Shown in pieces: positions 1 to 8,284 of a DNA stretch of 64,000 nucleotides; position 1 is the stretch's first letter, and each line of letters opens with the position of its first letter. The stretch is from NCBI GenBank assembly GCA_030041095.1, contig JASHON010000029.1, forward strand, positions 1-64,000, written 5' to 3'. The position numbers and the translations under genes are program-made. A model generated the notes under the pieces. That model had not been told where the DNA came from and did no database searches. It saw only the letters and a list, made by a program, of their open reading frames with translations. The DNA is from Terriglobia bacterium (GTDB taxonomy: Bacteria > Acidobacteriota > Terriglobia > UBA7540).

Positions 1-34
1 TCCTCGCAACCAGGTCACGGATCGGGAGGTTCCC

Positions 35-325
35 ATGTATTTGGCTCCTTACGTTATTTCGTGGATCGTTCTGGCGGCAGTGGTCGGCGTCTTGGCGGTG
101 TTCCGGCTGAGGGCTGGGGAGCACGAGGATCTGGCCATCCATCTGGACCCGCGAGAGTCGTTTGCCACGACGATGCAGGCGCAGACCTCGCGGCGAATTC
201 AGCATATTGAGGTTTGGGGTAAGGCGCTCACGATGGTTGCAGTAGTATACGGCCTCGTTCTGCTGGCACTGTATTTTTATCACATCGCTGTGGCGAGCGT
301 GCAATTGCCGAAGATAGGCCATTAG
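35..325 (+). CDS. Small two-helix membrane protein of unknown function
   Basis: A 96-residue protein with two hydrophobic helices (about residues 4-23 and 64-86) joined by a charged loop. A GGGAGG ribosome binding site at 24-29 precedes the ATG by 5 bases. I do not recognise the family. It lies about 100 bases before a ferredoxin-reductase-like flavoprotein on the same strand, so it could be part of a redox operon whose upstream genes are outside the window; that link is inference. Confidence 0.6.
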   Translation: MYLAPYVISWIVLAAVVGVLAVFRLRAGEHEDLAIHLDPRESFATTMQAQTSRRIQHIEVWGKALTMVAVVYGLVLLALYFYHIAVASVQLPKIGH

Positions 326-430
326 GCTGAGGCGCCTCCCGTTTCGCACACAAGGGTCCGCTGCCACGCGCTGGAGGCAGAATACTCTTACGCGTTGCCG
401 TCCCGCAAAAGCGCTAAGCTAGAGGAAGAG

Positions 431-1762
431 ATGCAGAATGCAACGGTGTTTGTGGTGGGCGCGGGACCGGCAGGCCTCTTTGCGGCGCGAAAAGTCGCAA
501 CGGCCGGGTATCAGGTTGAGATTTTCAACCGCGATATCCGTCCCGGCGGGCTTGCCGAGTACGGCATCTATCCAATGAAACTCCACATGAAGGCGGGCCT
601 TCGGAAGCAATTTGCGAAGATTCTGGCCATGCCTAACGTGGAGTATTTTGGTAACGTCCTCATCGGTTCCCAGGGAGGGTTATCGATTGATGCGCTGCGG
701 GATTGGCAGCCTGCCGCCATGGTTTTTGCCGTCGGAGCGCAAGGCACCAAAAAGCTGGGTTTGCCCGGCGAAGAGGCTAAGGGCGTATACTCCGCCAAGG
801 ACTTTGTCTACCATTACAACCGGCTGCCTCCTTTTTCCACGCAGGATTTCTCCACAGGCCGGCGAGTGGCAATTATCGGCATGGGCAACGTCATGGTCGA
901 CATTGCGCGCTGGCTGCTCATCGATCAGCCCGGTGAAAAGCCGGAAGAGGTCACGGTCATCGCGCGGCGCGGCCCGTTTGAAGTGAAGTTCGATAGTAAA
1001 GAATTTGAGTATGTGGAACCGTTTCTGGACCGGCGGCGATTCAAAGACGAGTTGAGCCGAATCGCTGCCTCGCTTCGCGCATGCGGACAAGACATCGACG
1101 AAGTTTCCAAGACGACGTTTCCGTGGATCCAGACCGAACCCAGCGCTTCCCACGAATCCAAGCTGACTTTCCTGTTTCTCAGTTCTCCCGTAGCAGTTGA
1201 GCCCGGCCCCGCCGGACGGATCGAACGATTAAAAGTGGCCGAGAATGTCCTCGTCCGCGAAGGTGACACGTTAAAGTCAGTGACTACCGATCGGTGGTCA
1301 CATGTGGAGTTCGATACGCTCATCTTCGCAATTGGCGATGTTGCTGACCCTGGCGTGGGTTTGCCGTACCGCAAGAACTCGTATCTGACGAATCCGGATA
1401 CGACGGATGCGGACCGCGCCGGCTACGAAGTCTTTGACGGCGCGTCCGGGAAAGTGCTCGAAAGCCTCTACGTGGTTGGCTGGGCAAGAAAGGCCAGCGA
1501 AGGCTTGGTTGGTAAGGCGCGGCTTGACGCGGAGCGCGGATGCGAGCACGTCTTGAAGTTCCTGGAGAAGAAAGGGAAGCTCTCGCCGCAGGAGAGTTCG
1601 GACATTCGCCGCGAGCTATCCAGCCGGGGGAACGGCGTCGTAACCAAAGAAGACGTTGGCCGCCTTTTAGCAGTGGAGGTAGAGCGCGCGGAGACACTCA
1701 ACCAACCTGCGTTCAGATACGCCACCAACCAGGAGATGCTCCAGGCCATTCACCACCAGTAA
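431..1762 (+). CDS. FAD-dependent ferredoxin/adrenodoxin reductase-like protein (FprA family)
   Basis: A 443-residue pyridine-nucleotide flavoprotein. An N-terminal FAD dinucleotide fold (GAGPAG at residues 10-15) is followed by a second Rossmann motif, GMGNVMVDIAR (about residue 150), matching the NADP-binding segment of adrenodoxin reductase and mycobacterial FprA. Near residue 350 a GWARKASEGLVGKARLDA segment fits the C-terminal FAD contact of that family. The expected role is electron transfer between NADPH and a ferredoxin in the cytoplasm. The frame is open to a TTG at 395, but ATG 431 gives the compact N-terminus normal for the family and has a GAGGAAGAG purine run just upstream. Glutamate synthase small-subunit relatives are less likely because no cysteine-rich N-terminal domain is present. 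Confidence 0.82.
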   Translation: MQNATVFVVGAGPAGLFAARKVATAGYQVEIFNRDIRPGGLAEYGIYPMKLHMKAGLRKQFAKILAMPNVEYFGNVLIGSQGGLSIDALRDWQPAAMVFAVGAQGTKKLGLPGEEAKGVYSAKDFVYHYNRLPPFSTQDFSTGRRVAIIGMGNVMVDIARWLLIDQPGEKPEEVTVIARRGPFEVKFDSKEFEYVEPFLDRRRFKDELSRIAASLRACGQDIDEVSKTTFPWIQTEPSASHESKLTFLFLSSPVAVEPGPAGRIERLKVAENVLVREGDTLKSVTTDRWSHVEFDTLIFAIGDVADPGVGLPYRKNSYLTNPDTTDADRAGYEVFDGASGKVLESLYVVGWARKASEGLVGKARLDAERGCEHVLKFLEKKGKLSPQESSDIRRELSSRGNGVVTKEDVGRLLAVEVERAETLNQPAFRYATNQEMLQAIHHQ

Positions 1763-1874
1763 GCGTCACCTCGTGCGGCCAATGCCGAGGAAAGCCTTGC
1801 CTTTCCGTGGAGTTTTTACATTTCGTACTGCGTTTCCCGGGCGCTCCGGCAGCCGCTTCGTATCCCTGTATCAG

Positions 1875-2335
1875 GGCATGACTTCAGTCATGCCGACTAA
1901 CGTCCGCCGATCGCCGGGCTTTACAGGCTGCGGAAAAACGGTTTTTCGGAGCCAAAATCGGTCGAAAGTGGCGGTCGCTCGAACGGAGAATCAATAACTT
2001 ACAAATCTTGAGGAGTGCCGCTGGGGGCTCTCGGAGGAGTTTTTCCGCAGCCTGTTTAGCCCCTGCGGCTTTTTGCTTTGCCAGATAGCTGAAGCCGTAC
2101 GGAGACTCCTCGAATCTTCGCGCCGCCGCGTAGGAGCGCAACAGATCGATCATCAGCGTAGCGTTGTGCTCCGATTGCAAGAGGGTCCGTCCCTGGCACG
2201 TCTTGGTGGAGACGAAGAACGTACGCGAAGAGTTCACGATAGGGCTCGGGTTAGCATTACGGGTAGGCCGTGACATCAGCAGGGGCTAAAGCCCTCTTTC
2301 CTTCGCCATCTTTGCGGCATGACTGAAGTCATGCC
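1875..2335. repeat. REP-like palindrome-flanked block with nested inverted repeats
   Basis: The palindromic 20-mer GGCATGACTTCAGTCATGCC (1875-1894) has its exact reverse complement at 2316-2335. Inside lies a second inverted pair: 1916-1939 and 2039-2062 are reverse complements at 22 of 24 positions, with core AGGCTGCGGAAAAAC. The block encloses a RAYT transposase remnant on the minus strand. Flanking REP-like palindromes around a RAYT relic fit a degenerate REP-associated tyrosine transposase unit. Confidence 0.7.
1884..2276 (-). pseudogene. REP-associated tyrosine transposase (RAYT/Y1_Tnp) remnant, internally deleted
   Basis: A 130-codon reading frame. Its first 53 residues look like the start of an acidobacterial RAYT: FFVSTKTCQGRTLLQSE, then a helix ending AAARRF. 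It then jumps to a C-terminal-looking segment (SPYGFSYLAKQKAAGAK). The middle of the family, with the HUH metal-binding motif (usually within MPDHxHLL) and the catalytic tyrosine, is absent, so it cannot be a working nuclease. Full-length relatives are about 170-230 residues. The final 40 or so codons read through one of the internal inverted repeats and are probably not original coding sequence. Recognition is from memory of the family and not from alignment. Confidence 0.6.
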
Positions 2336-2640
2336 CTGTCTTGAAAATTGAGTAGGGGCGGGTTTGAAACCCGCCCCTACCCCAAACGCTTTCATCGCTT
2401 CGTGGGTGTCGCGAAGCGACATGACCAACTGATACATTGCGGCTTCGATCAATCCCAAAAAGTAGAAACTCGAGGGAAAGGCGAGCCTTTCCGCACGTCA
2501 GGCGGCACAGCCGCATCATACCCATGCGACACCGCTGCGCAAATGCAGAAACTCCAGGGAAAGCCTTGCCTTCCCGAGAGCGCCAGCCATCCAGATTTCC
2601 AGGGGAGACGACGCGCAGCATTTTAAGCCGCTCGGTATAA
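2335..2640. repeat. Dispersed noncoding repeat, copy 1, with GC-rich hairpins
   Basis: This stretch has a perfect hairpin GGGGCGGGTTT/AAACCCGCCCC near 2355-2380 and several imperfect hairpins with a GAAAGCCTTGCCTTTC-like core (near 2482 and 2558, and also at 1790). The part from CCTGTCTTGAAAAT (2335) to about 2468 recurs at 52383-52523. The last 70 bases (2399-2468 and 52454-52523) are nearly identical without gaps. The open frames here translate this repeat and have no credible start or codon pattern, so I treat the area as noncoding. Confidence 0.6.
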
Positions 2641-2647
2641 TAACCTC

Positions 2648-2851
2648 TTACCGCCGCGAATCCCGGTACATCCTGAAAAACAATGACAGACCGAGCAAAA
2701 CCAACGTGCTCCCGGGCGCGAAAGCACACACCGTTCTGAATCCCAGGAGGTCAGGATGGGAGGCCGGGCGGGGAAGCAGTGTCACAACGGCCAGCGTAAG
2801 GGGAATGGCCGAGAGCCAGGTTAGAAGAGAATGCCAGGCGTCGCGCTTCAT
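2648..2851 (-). CDS. Small hypothetical two-helix membrane protein
   Basis: A 67-residue frame with an N-terminal hydrophobic stretch (residues 7-26), a proline/charged turn, a second helix (about 42-60) and a basic tail (RMYRDSRR), a reasonable double-spanning inner-membrane protein. An AGGA run lies about 9 bases before the ATG. It sits alone between the repeat block and the divergent sigma-54 regulator. No family recognised; a chance frame cannot be ruled out. Confidence 0.4.
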   Translation of the reverse strand: MKRDAWHSLLTWLSAIPLTLAVVTLLPRPASHPDLLGFRTVCAFAPGSTLVLLGLSLFFRMYRDSRR

Positions 2852-3114
2852 ATTGCAGTCATCCTGCCGAATGCTCGGAAAAATCCGCCGGATAGAGTAT
2901 GTTCTTAATGTTGGGCATAGCGGCCACCTCGTGGTTTGCCGCGTGCAGTATCCTATAGTCTGGCTTCGCCGGCGCAGCCGCGACAGTGATGGCCATCACA
3001 TCTGAGCGCATGTGCGCCAGCGAATTGGGAGATTTCCATTAACGCATGATCCCGTTCGTATATTTAGGCTGTGGTTAATATAGATATCGATCCATTTAAT
3101 ATGTAGTAATTAAC

Positions 3115-5472
3115 ATGAGCCATTCGAACTCCTTCCAACCCGTCCTTGCCTCGCTTGAGCCGGCGATGTTCGAAACCCTTTTCGAATCCTTGCCGGATGG
3201 AGTTCTCGTCGTGAATGGCGCCGGCGAGCTCGTCAGGTTGAACGGCAATGCCGAAAAAATGTTCGGCTACACTCGCAACGAGCTCGTCGGCAAGTCGATC
3301 GAGACTTTGCTTCCTGAGCGCTTTCGCCGCGGCCACGTGGGCAAGCGCGAAGCTTATTCCCGGCAGCCCCACATGCGCCCGATGGGCGTGGGTCTCGACC
3401 TCAGAGCGAGACGAAAAGATGGCATGGAATTTCCAGTGGACATCATGTTGAGTCCGGTCCGGATTGAGGATCAGGTCCTCGTCTTGGCCGTCGTGCGCGA
3501 TATTACGTACCGGAAACAGGCTGAGGAGAAGCTGCGGCGCAACGAGGAACTTTTTCGCTCTCTGATCGAGGGGGTAAAAGACTACGCCATTTTCATGCTG
3601 GATTCCCAGGGACGCGTGATGAGCTGGAGTCCGGGCGCAGAGGTGATCCATGGCTACCGCGCCGAGGAAGTCGTTGGACAGCACTTTTCCGTATTCTTCA
3701 CGCCGGAGGACGTGCGCCTCGGGAAACCGGAAGAGATCCTGCGAGCCGCGTCCACGCGCGGCCGGATGGAAAGCGAGGGCTGGCGCATCCGGAAGGACGG
3801 CGCGCGGTTCTGGGCGAACGCCATCGTCACCGCTCTGCGAGATGAAAAGGGTCAGATTCTCGGCTTTTCGAAAGTAACGCGCGATCTCACTGACCGCAGG
3901 CGAGCCGAGGAGGCGCTGCTTCTCGAAATCACGAATGCGCTCGTTTCCAATCTGGATATCCGCAACCTTCTCGGTGCCATCGCTGCCAGCATTCGCCAGA
4001 TGGTACCGTACGATTATGGGAGTCTGGCCCTCCTCGATCCGGCCGGGAAACTGCTCCAGCTTCAATGGCTCGATCGCCCTGAAGGTGCGAAAGTCGAGCG
4101 CGCGGAGTGGACGCTTCCTTTCCGGGATTCGGTAACAGAAAAGGCGCTGAGCCGCCGCGAGCCCGTGGTACTCCACCGGATGGAAACGGGCGAGTTCGAG
4201 CCAGACACCATCATGCGATGGAAGTCGATTGGCATGAACTCCGGCTGCTGGCTGCCGCTCGTCAGTCATGGCCGCAGGTTAGGCGCGTTGATCGTGGGCA
4301 GTGAGAGGGAAGGTGCGTTCAGCGAGCGGGACGTAACCATCCTTACGGAGGTCGCAAACCAGGTGGCGATTGCCGTTGATAATGCGGTCGCATTTCGGCA
4401 AATTGTCGAATTACAGGAGCGGCTGGAAGAAGAGAAGCGATACCTCGCGGAGGAGCTGCGCACCGAATATAACTTCGAGGAAATTATCGGGGAAACCCCT
4501 GCGCTCAAGCGCGTGCTGAAGCAGGTGGAGACTGTGGCTCCAACGGACTCGACGGTTTTGATTTTAGGTGAAACCGGGACCGGCAAAGAATTGATCGCGC
4601 GCGCAATTCATCAATTGAGCGCGCGCCGCGACCGTCCGTTCATCAAGCTCAATTGCTCGGCCATTCCGGGCGGGCTGCTGGAAAGCGAGCTGTTTGGCCA
4701 CGAAAAGGGCGCTTTTACCGGGGCCATCTCTCAAAAAATGGGCCGGCTGGAGCTGGCGCACTCTGGAACTTTCTTTTTGGATGAGGTCGGTGACTTGCCC
4801 CTGGAGCTGCAGCCCAAGTTGCTGCGGGCGCTCCAGGAAAGGGAATTCGAGCGCGTGGGTGGAACGCGGACCATCCCGGTGGACGTGCGGCTGGTGGCTG
4901 CAACCAATCAAGACCTCCAGGGACTAGTGAACCGTCGTGAGTTCCGCAGCGATCTTTATTATCGTTTGAAGGTTTTCCCCATCACCATTCCTCCTTTGCG
5001 CGAACGATCGGAAGATATCCCGCTGCTGGCTCACTATTTCGCCCAGAAGCACGCCAAACAGATGAAAAAGAGCATCGAACGAATTCCGCCACAAGCGCTG
5101 CACGCGCTCGTTCAGTACCCTTGGCATGGAAACGTGCGCGAGCTCGAAAACCTGATCGAACGGGCCGTCATCCTCACCCGCGGTTCGGAATTGAATGTTC
5201 CACTTGCGGAGTTGCAATCTGCCGTCCCGGCCTCGCCAGCGCCCGTCCGCGACGGGAGATGGGTGCGCAACCCTGGCTCGGAGCCTGGAGCGCCTCAACC
5301 TGAAGGTTCCCCCACGCTGGAAGCCGCGGAGCGCGAGCATATTCTCCGAGCCCTGCGCGAGTGCCGTGGCGTGATCGGCGGCGCGAGTGGCGCTGCCGCA
5401 AAGCTCGGCCTTAAGAGAACAACACTGAATTTCAGAATGCGCAAACTAGGCATTTCCCGCAGCGATTTGTGA
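3115..5472 (+). CDS. Sigma-54-dependent enhancer-binding regulator, PAS-PAS-GAF-AAA+-Fis
   Basis: A 785-residue NtrC/FhlA-type activator. Two PAS domains (about 16-140 and 146-262) are followed by a GAF domain (about 265-425), a short charged linker, an AAA+ domain with Walker A GETGTGKE near 485, the sigma-54 contact loop GAFTGA near 532 and Walker [11 protein letters not shown], and a C-terminal Fis-type helix-turn-helix (about 738-785). There is no receiver domain, so activity is probably set by a small ligand, redox state or gas sensed by PAS/GAF. The ATG at 3115 has no obvious ribosome binding site. A -24/-12 promoter and repeated GGTCAC boxes immediately downstream make the next operon the obvious target. 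Confidence 0.93.
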   Translation: MSHSNSFQPVLASLEPAMFETLFESLPDGVLVVNGAGELVRLNGNAEKMFGYTRNELVGKSIETLLPERFRRGHVGKREAYSRQPHMRPMGVGLDLRARRKDGMEFPVDIMLSPVRIEDQVLVLAVVRDITYRKQAEEKLRRNEELFRSLIEGVKDYAIFMLDSQGRVMSWSPGAEVIHGYRAEEVVGQHFSVFFTPEDVRLGKPEEILRAASTRGRMESEGWRIRKDGARFWANAIVTALRDEKGQILGFSKVTRDLTDRRRAEEALLLEITNALVSNLDIRNLLGAIAASIRQMVPYDYGSLALLDPAGKLLQLQWLDRPEGAKVERAEWTLPFRDSVTEKALSRREPVVLHRMETGEFEPDTIMRWKSIGMNSGCWLPLVSHGRRLGALIVGSEREGAFSERDVTILTEVANQVAIAVDNAVAFRQIVELQERLEEEKRYLAEELRTEYNFEEIIGETPALKRVLKQVETVAPTDSTVLILGETGTGKELIARAIHQLSARRDRPFIKLNCSAIPGGLLESELFGHEKGAFTGAISQKMGRLELAHSGTFFLDEVGDLPLELQPKLLRALQEREFERVGGTRTIPVDVRLVAATNQDLQGLVNRREFRSDLYYRLKVFPITIPPLRERSEDIPLLAHYFAQKHAKQMKKSIERIPPQALHALVQYPWHGNVRELENLIERAVILTRGSELNVPLAELQSAVPASPAPVRDGRWVRNPGSEPGAPQPEGSPTLEAAEREHILRALRECRGVIGGASGAAAKLGLKRTTLNFRMRKLGISRSDL

Positions 5473-5518
5473 CCGTGGGCTGTCATCTGGCATGATACGG
5501 TCACGGTCACACGGTCAC
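5469..5518. promoter_or_regulatory. Candidate upstream activator boxes (GGTCAC repeats)
   Basis: GTGACCGT (5469-5476) faces ACGGTCAC (5497-5504), and the CGGTCAC unit is repeated at 5504-5510 and 5512-5518. The boxes lie 70-120 bases upstream of the -24/-12 promoter, the normal position for enhancer sites bound by a sigma-54 activator. The first box overlaps the stop codon of the activator gene. A transcription terminator is the alternative, but no T-run follows. Confidence 0.45.
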
Positions 5519-5556
5519 TTTTCCGGCCTCCCTCTCCGATTCCCATCACAATCAAC

Positions 5557-5572
5557 TGTGATCTCAATCACA
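5557..5572. promoter_or_regulatory. CRP/FNR-type palindrome
   Basis: TGTGATCTCAATCACA has perfect TGTGA-N6-TCACA arms, the consensus for CRP-type sites. It lies about 18 bases upstream of the -24 element. The operon it precedes ends with a CRP/FNR-family regulator, so autoregulation is a plausible role. Confidence 0.5.
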
Positions 5573-5589
5573 TAGCTATGTGATCAAGA

Positions 5590-5606
5590 TTGGCATCGCT
5601 CTTGCC
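5590..5606 (+). promoter_or_regulatory. Sigma-54 (-24/-12) promoter
   Basis: TTGGCATCGCTCTTGCC has GG and GC dinucleotides exactly 10 bases apart within TGGCA-N6-TTGC, close to the RpoN consensus. It is about 100 bases upstream of the pseudo-receiver gene and immediately downstream of a sigma-54 activator gene. Confidence 0.75.
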
Positions 5607-5705
5607 TTGTACCAGGGTGCGAGGAGCCGGGAGCAGAACTAAGGGTTTAACCGCCGAGATCGTCAGAGATCTCCGAAGCAGGCGCCCTGCTCAGCGAGAA
5701 GCGCA

Positions 5706-6146
5706 ATGACGAGAGACCGTGTGAATCACCTATCAGCGCTCCGGACGCAAGCGATGCTTCTAGCCGCGCCCAGCCCGTACATCGAACAACTTGATCTCGT
5801 GCTGAAGCAGTTGAAGTTGGCCGTTCTCAGGGTCTATAGCCTCGCAGAAGCCGAGCGCTTTCTCACTTCATGTCCAAGAGGGTGGTTGATTTTCACGGAA
5901 GCGGTCTTGCCCGATGGCGATTGGAGCAACGTGCTGAACCTGGCTCCCGCCACGGGAGACCGGGTGAGAGTTATTCTCGTGTCGCGTCTCGTGGATCACA
6001 AGCTTTACATCGACGCTTTGAACCGGGGAGCCAGCGACCTCATTGTTGCTCCATTCTTCACGCAGGATGTCGCTCATGTCATCCACAGTACGTATCTTAA
6101 CGAGGCGATGGGTTTCCACGGACAAGGGCGCCACGCAATTGCGTAA
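5706..6146 (+). CDS. Pseudo-receiver domain protein
   Basis: A 146-residue single-domain protein with a CheY-like pattern, including the LPDG motif that normally follows the phosphorylated aspartate by a few residues. At the phosphorylation position the sequence reads FTEAVLPDG, so the aspartate appears replaced by glutamate, and the usual KPF lysine near the C-terminus is APF. It is therefore probably not regulated by phosphorylation and may be a protein-protein adaptor. First gene of the sigma-54-promoter operon with the STAS and FNR-like genes. Confidence 0.6.
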   Translation: MTRDRVNHLSALRTQAMLLAAPSPYIEQLDLVLKQLKLAVLRVYSLAEAERFLTSCPRGWLIFTEAVLPDGDWSNVLNLAPATGDRVRVILVSRLVDHKLYIDALNRGASDLIVAPFFTQDVAHVIHSTYLNEAMGFHGQGRHAIA

Positions 6147-6164
6147 ACGGGTAGGGGATACGCC

Positions 6165-6449
6165 ATGTTGAAGATCGAAGAGAAACGGGACCAGCCTCCT
6201 ACACTTAGCCTCTCCGGCAAAGTCTCGGGGCCGTGGGTCGGCGAACTCCAGCGCGTTTGGACCGCGCTCTGCGGAGAGCATCCGAAAGAAAAGATCAAGG
6301 TAGACCTCGCGCAAGTGGTTTTTGTGGACTCGAAAGGCAAGGAGCTTTTAGGGTCGATGCTGGATGAAGGGGCGGAATTTGTAAATACGAAGCTGTTGAC
6401 CGGTTACATTCTTGACGAACTCAAATCTTCCCGAATCCATCGGGGGTAG
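6165..6449 (+). CDS. STAS-domain / anti-sigma-factor-antagonist-like protein
   Basis: A 94-residue protein with the STAS fold pattern: an LSLSGKVSGPWVGEL opening strand and helix, then VDLAQVVFVDSKGKELL, where the serine normally phosphorylated in SpoIIAA-like proteins sits in VDSKG. It is separated from the upstream pseudo-receiver gene by 18 bases and from the next gene by 13. It probably takes part in a partner-switching step, but no cognate kinase or sigma factor is in the window. The last 17 codons extend into CRP/FNR-gene leader sequence. Confidence 0.6.
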   Translation: MLKIEEKRDQPPTLSLSGKVSGPWVGELQRVWTALCGEHPKEKIKVDLAQVVFVDSKGKELLGSMLDEGAEFVNTKLLTGYILDELKSSRIHRG

Positions 6450-6462
6450 CCAGGAGGACACA

Positions 6463-7179
6463 ATGCGCTCGCCATACGGCTTTGAAATCAGCGACGATTG
6501 CAAAACCTGCACGCTCAGGCAGGAAGGCTTTTTCTGCGATCTTTCGCCGGCGGCTCTGGGCGCGCTCAATATGGTGAAAATCTCGAGCGCGTATCCGACG
6601 GGGTCTATTTTGTTTGTCGAGGGCGACGAGCCGCGCGGCATCTTCACGTTGTGCCGCGGCCGGGTGAAGGTTTCCGTCACTTCCGGAGAAGGCAAAGCGG
6701 TGATCCTGAGGATTGCGGGGCCGGGCGATGTTCTGGGATTGCACGGAGTGGTTTCCGGCAAGCCGTACCAGGCGAGCGCTGAGAGCCTGGAGCCCTGCCA
6801 GGTTAACTTCGTTCGGCGCGAGGACTTCCTGCGCTTCCTTCGCTCCCATCCCGAGGCTTCGCTCAGCACGGCACGGCAGCTCAGCCAAAACTATCACACG
6901 GCCTGCGAGCAGGTCCGCGCGTTGGGCCTGGCTCATTCGGCGCCTGCAAAACTTGCAGGCTTCCTGCTGGACTGGGCTTCGAGAGGCGCACCGACCCGTG
7001 AGGGAATGCGCATTAAACTGACGCTGACTCACGAGCAGATCGGGCAGATGGTGGGCCTTTCGCGCGAGACTGTGACAAGAACGCTGAGCGACTTCAAACA
7101 ACGCCAGCTTGTGCGGGTGAAAGGCGCCACGCTGGTGATCCAGGATAAAGCCGGGCTGCAGCATTATTGTCAAGCCTGA
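6463..7179 (+). CDS. CRP/FNR-family regulator with FNR-like cysteines
   Basis: A 238-residue cytoplasmic regulator with an N-terminal cyclic-nucleotide-binding-type barrel and a C-terminal winged helix (recognition region GLSRETVTRTLSDF). Start ATG 6463 is fixed by AGGAGG at 6452-6457; the open frame extends further upstream but overlaps the STAS gene. Cysteines at 13, 16 and 25 form a CxxC-x8-C cluster. Cys112 in the SAESLEPCQVNF segment lines up with E. coli FNR Cys122 (ALETSMVCEIPF). This suggests a [4Fe-4S] oxygen or NO sensor, although the N-terminal spacing differs from E. coli FNR (CxxC-x5-C). Confidence 0.85.
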   Translation: MRSPYGFEISDDCKTCTLRQEGFFCDLSPAALGALNMVKISSAYPTGSILFVEGDEPRGIFTLCRGRVKVSVTSGEGKAVILRIAGPGDVLGLHGVVSGKPYQASAESLEPCQVNFVRREDFLRFLRSHPEASLSTARQLSQNYHTACEQVRALGLAHSAPAKLAGFLLDWASRGAPTREGMRIKLTLTHEQIGQMVGLSRETVTRTLSDFKQRQLVRVKGATLVIQDKAGLQHYCQA

Positions 7180-7609
7180 GCGCAATTCAACGATGGGAAC
7201 ACCACACCCTTTGCCTGAGTGCTGGTGGTTCGTTCCTATACACAGCGTGGAAAATGATTACGCATGGAGGACGGGATTCGTACCAGGCCACGGCTTCTGC
7301 CGCAGCGCGTCGTAGCCTCCAGTGAAAGACACAGCGGGAAGGCCTCGGCTGGGCTTGGCTCCCGCCGCTCGGCATCTTGAGTGGATTTCGTGACGAACGC
7401 AGTCACCAAGCCCGTGCCCGCCAAGACCGTAAGATACTTAACTCGCTAACGTTAATTGAGTGTTAGGGCTGGGATCGCCAACTATGGGTAAACGCGAGCC
7501 GAATTGATGCAGAATTCTATAGCGCTCAATCGGCGAACGCGTCCGCGATCAAACGGCGATGCGCGCAGTTTGACCGTGTAAACGTTAGCGGCTACAATCC
7601 TGATGTACT
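7180..7609. other. Intergenic region upstream of the GntR gene
   Basis: A 430-base gap with no credible gene; the small open frames lack ribosome sites and family signals. It carries the palindrome TAACGTTA at 7447-7454. A related AACGTTAGC at 7581-7589 lies inside the spacer of the GntR promoter; together they form an inverted pair (GCTAACGTT/AACGTTAGC), a possible autoregulatory element. Confidence 0.5.
7570..7598 (+). promoter_or_regulatory. Sigma-70 promoter of the GntR gene
   Basis: TTGACC (7570-7575) and TACAAT (7593-7598) are separated by 17 bases. The predicted transcription start near 7605 is only about 5 bases before ATG 7610, so either the message is nearly leaderless or translation starts at the in-frame ATG 7640. 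Confidence 0.6.
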
Positions 7610-8284
7610 ATGGCGGGAGCGCATCCTATATTCCAACCTATGAAGAACACGGGTACGCTCGCAGACCGGGCGCTCGCTCTAGTGACAGAAGCTATCTTAA
7701 GCGGCAAAATCAAGCCGGGAGAAAGACTGAATGAAAGCCAGCTTGCTCGCGATTTGCAGATCAGCCGGGCTCCCGTCCGCGAGGCTCTCCGGCGCTTGCA
7801 GCAGGAATCTTTGGTCGTCAACAATCCACGTCGCGGGTTGTTTGTGATCGCACTCGATGACGACGACATTCAGAAGATCAACGGCCTACGCGTAATCCTA
7901 GAGGCGGAAGCGTTACGCCTAGCCCGCAAGAACATCACACCCCAACGCCTCAAGAAGTTGGAGCAGCTCTTGTTGGCAATGGAGCGTAAGGAGGCAACGC
8001 CGACTCAGATGTCAATGCGCGTGGACTTCGAATTCCACCGGACAATCTGGAGTTTCAGTGGAAACGAGTACCTCGAGAAAACTCTTTCGAACCTTACCGC
8101 TCCGCTGTTTGCTCACTCGGTGCGAACGTTGCTACGCGCTGACAAACTTCGTCTGGTCCTTGATTCACATCGGCCGCTCTACGAATTCATTTGTGGTGAG
8201 AACAACCAACCGGCAGAACAGGTCATGTTGGATCACCTGTCAGTTCGCTATCGCGATTCGGCGAAGTTCTCCAGCTTAACCTAA
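7610..8284 (+). CDS. GntR-family regulator, FadR/FCD subfamily
   Basis: A 224-residue repressor-type protein. The N-terminal winged helix contains the GntR signature (AILSGKIKPGERLNESQLA, then SRAPVREALRRL), and the all-helical C-terminal FCD ligand domain has the acidic and histidine positions expected for metal/carboxylate binding (DFEFHRTIW, SHRPLYE). FCD regulators commonly sense small acids produced by the pathway they control. It sits convergent with the DapA-family gene: its TAA (8282-8284) overlaps that gene's stop codon. It is the natural candidate to bind the ATACTGTCGACAGTAT-type palindromes at four promoters of this island. The start may be ATG 7640. Confidence 0.88.
   Translation: MAGAHPIFQPMKNTGTLADRALALVTEAILSGKIKPGERLNESQLARDLQISRAPVREALRRLQQESLVVNNPRRGLFVIALDDDDIQKINGLRVILEAEALRLARKNITPQRLKKLEQLLLAMERKEATPTQMSMRVDFEFHRTIWSFSGNEYLEKTLSNLTAPLFAHSVRTLLRADKLRLVLDSHRPLYEFICGENNQPAEQVMLDHLSVRYRDSAKFSSLT

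Noticed and set aside
395-430. TTG start for the flavoprotein
   Set aside because: ATG 431 gives the normal family N-terminus directly before the FAD-binding motif.
3064-4269. 401-codon minus-strand open frame
   Set aside because: Antisense shadow of the sigma-54 activator gene, with no family features.
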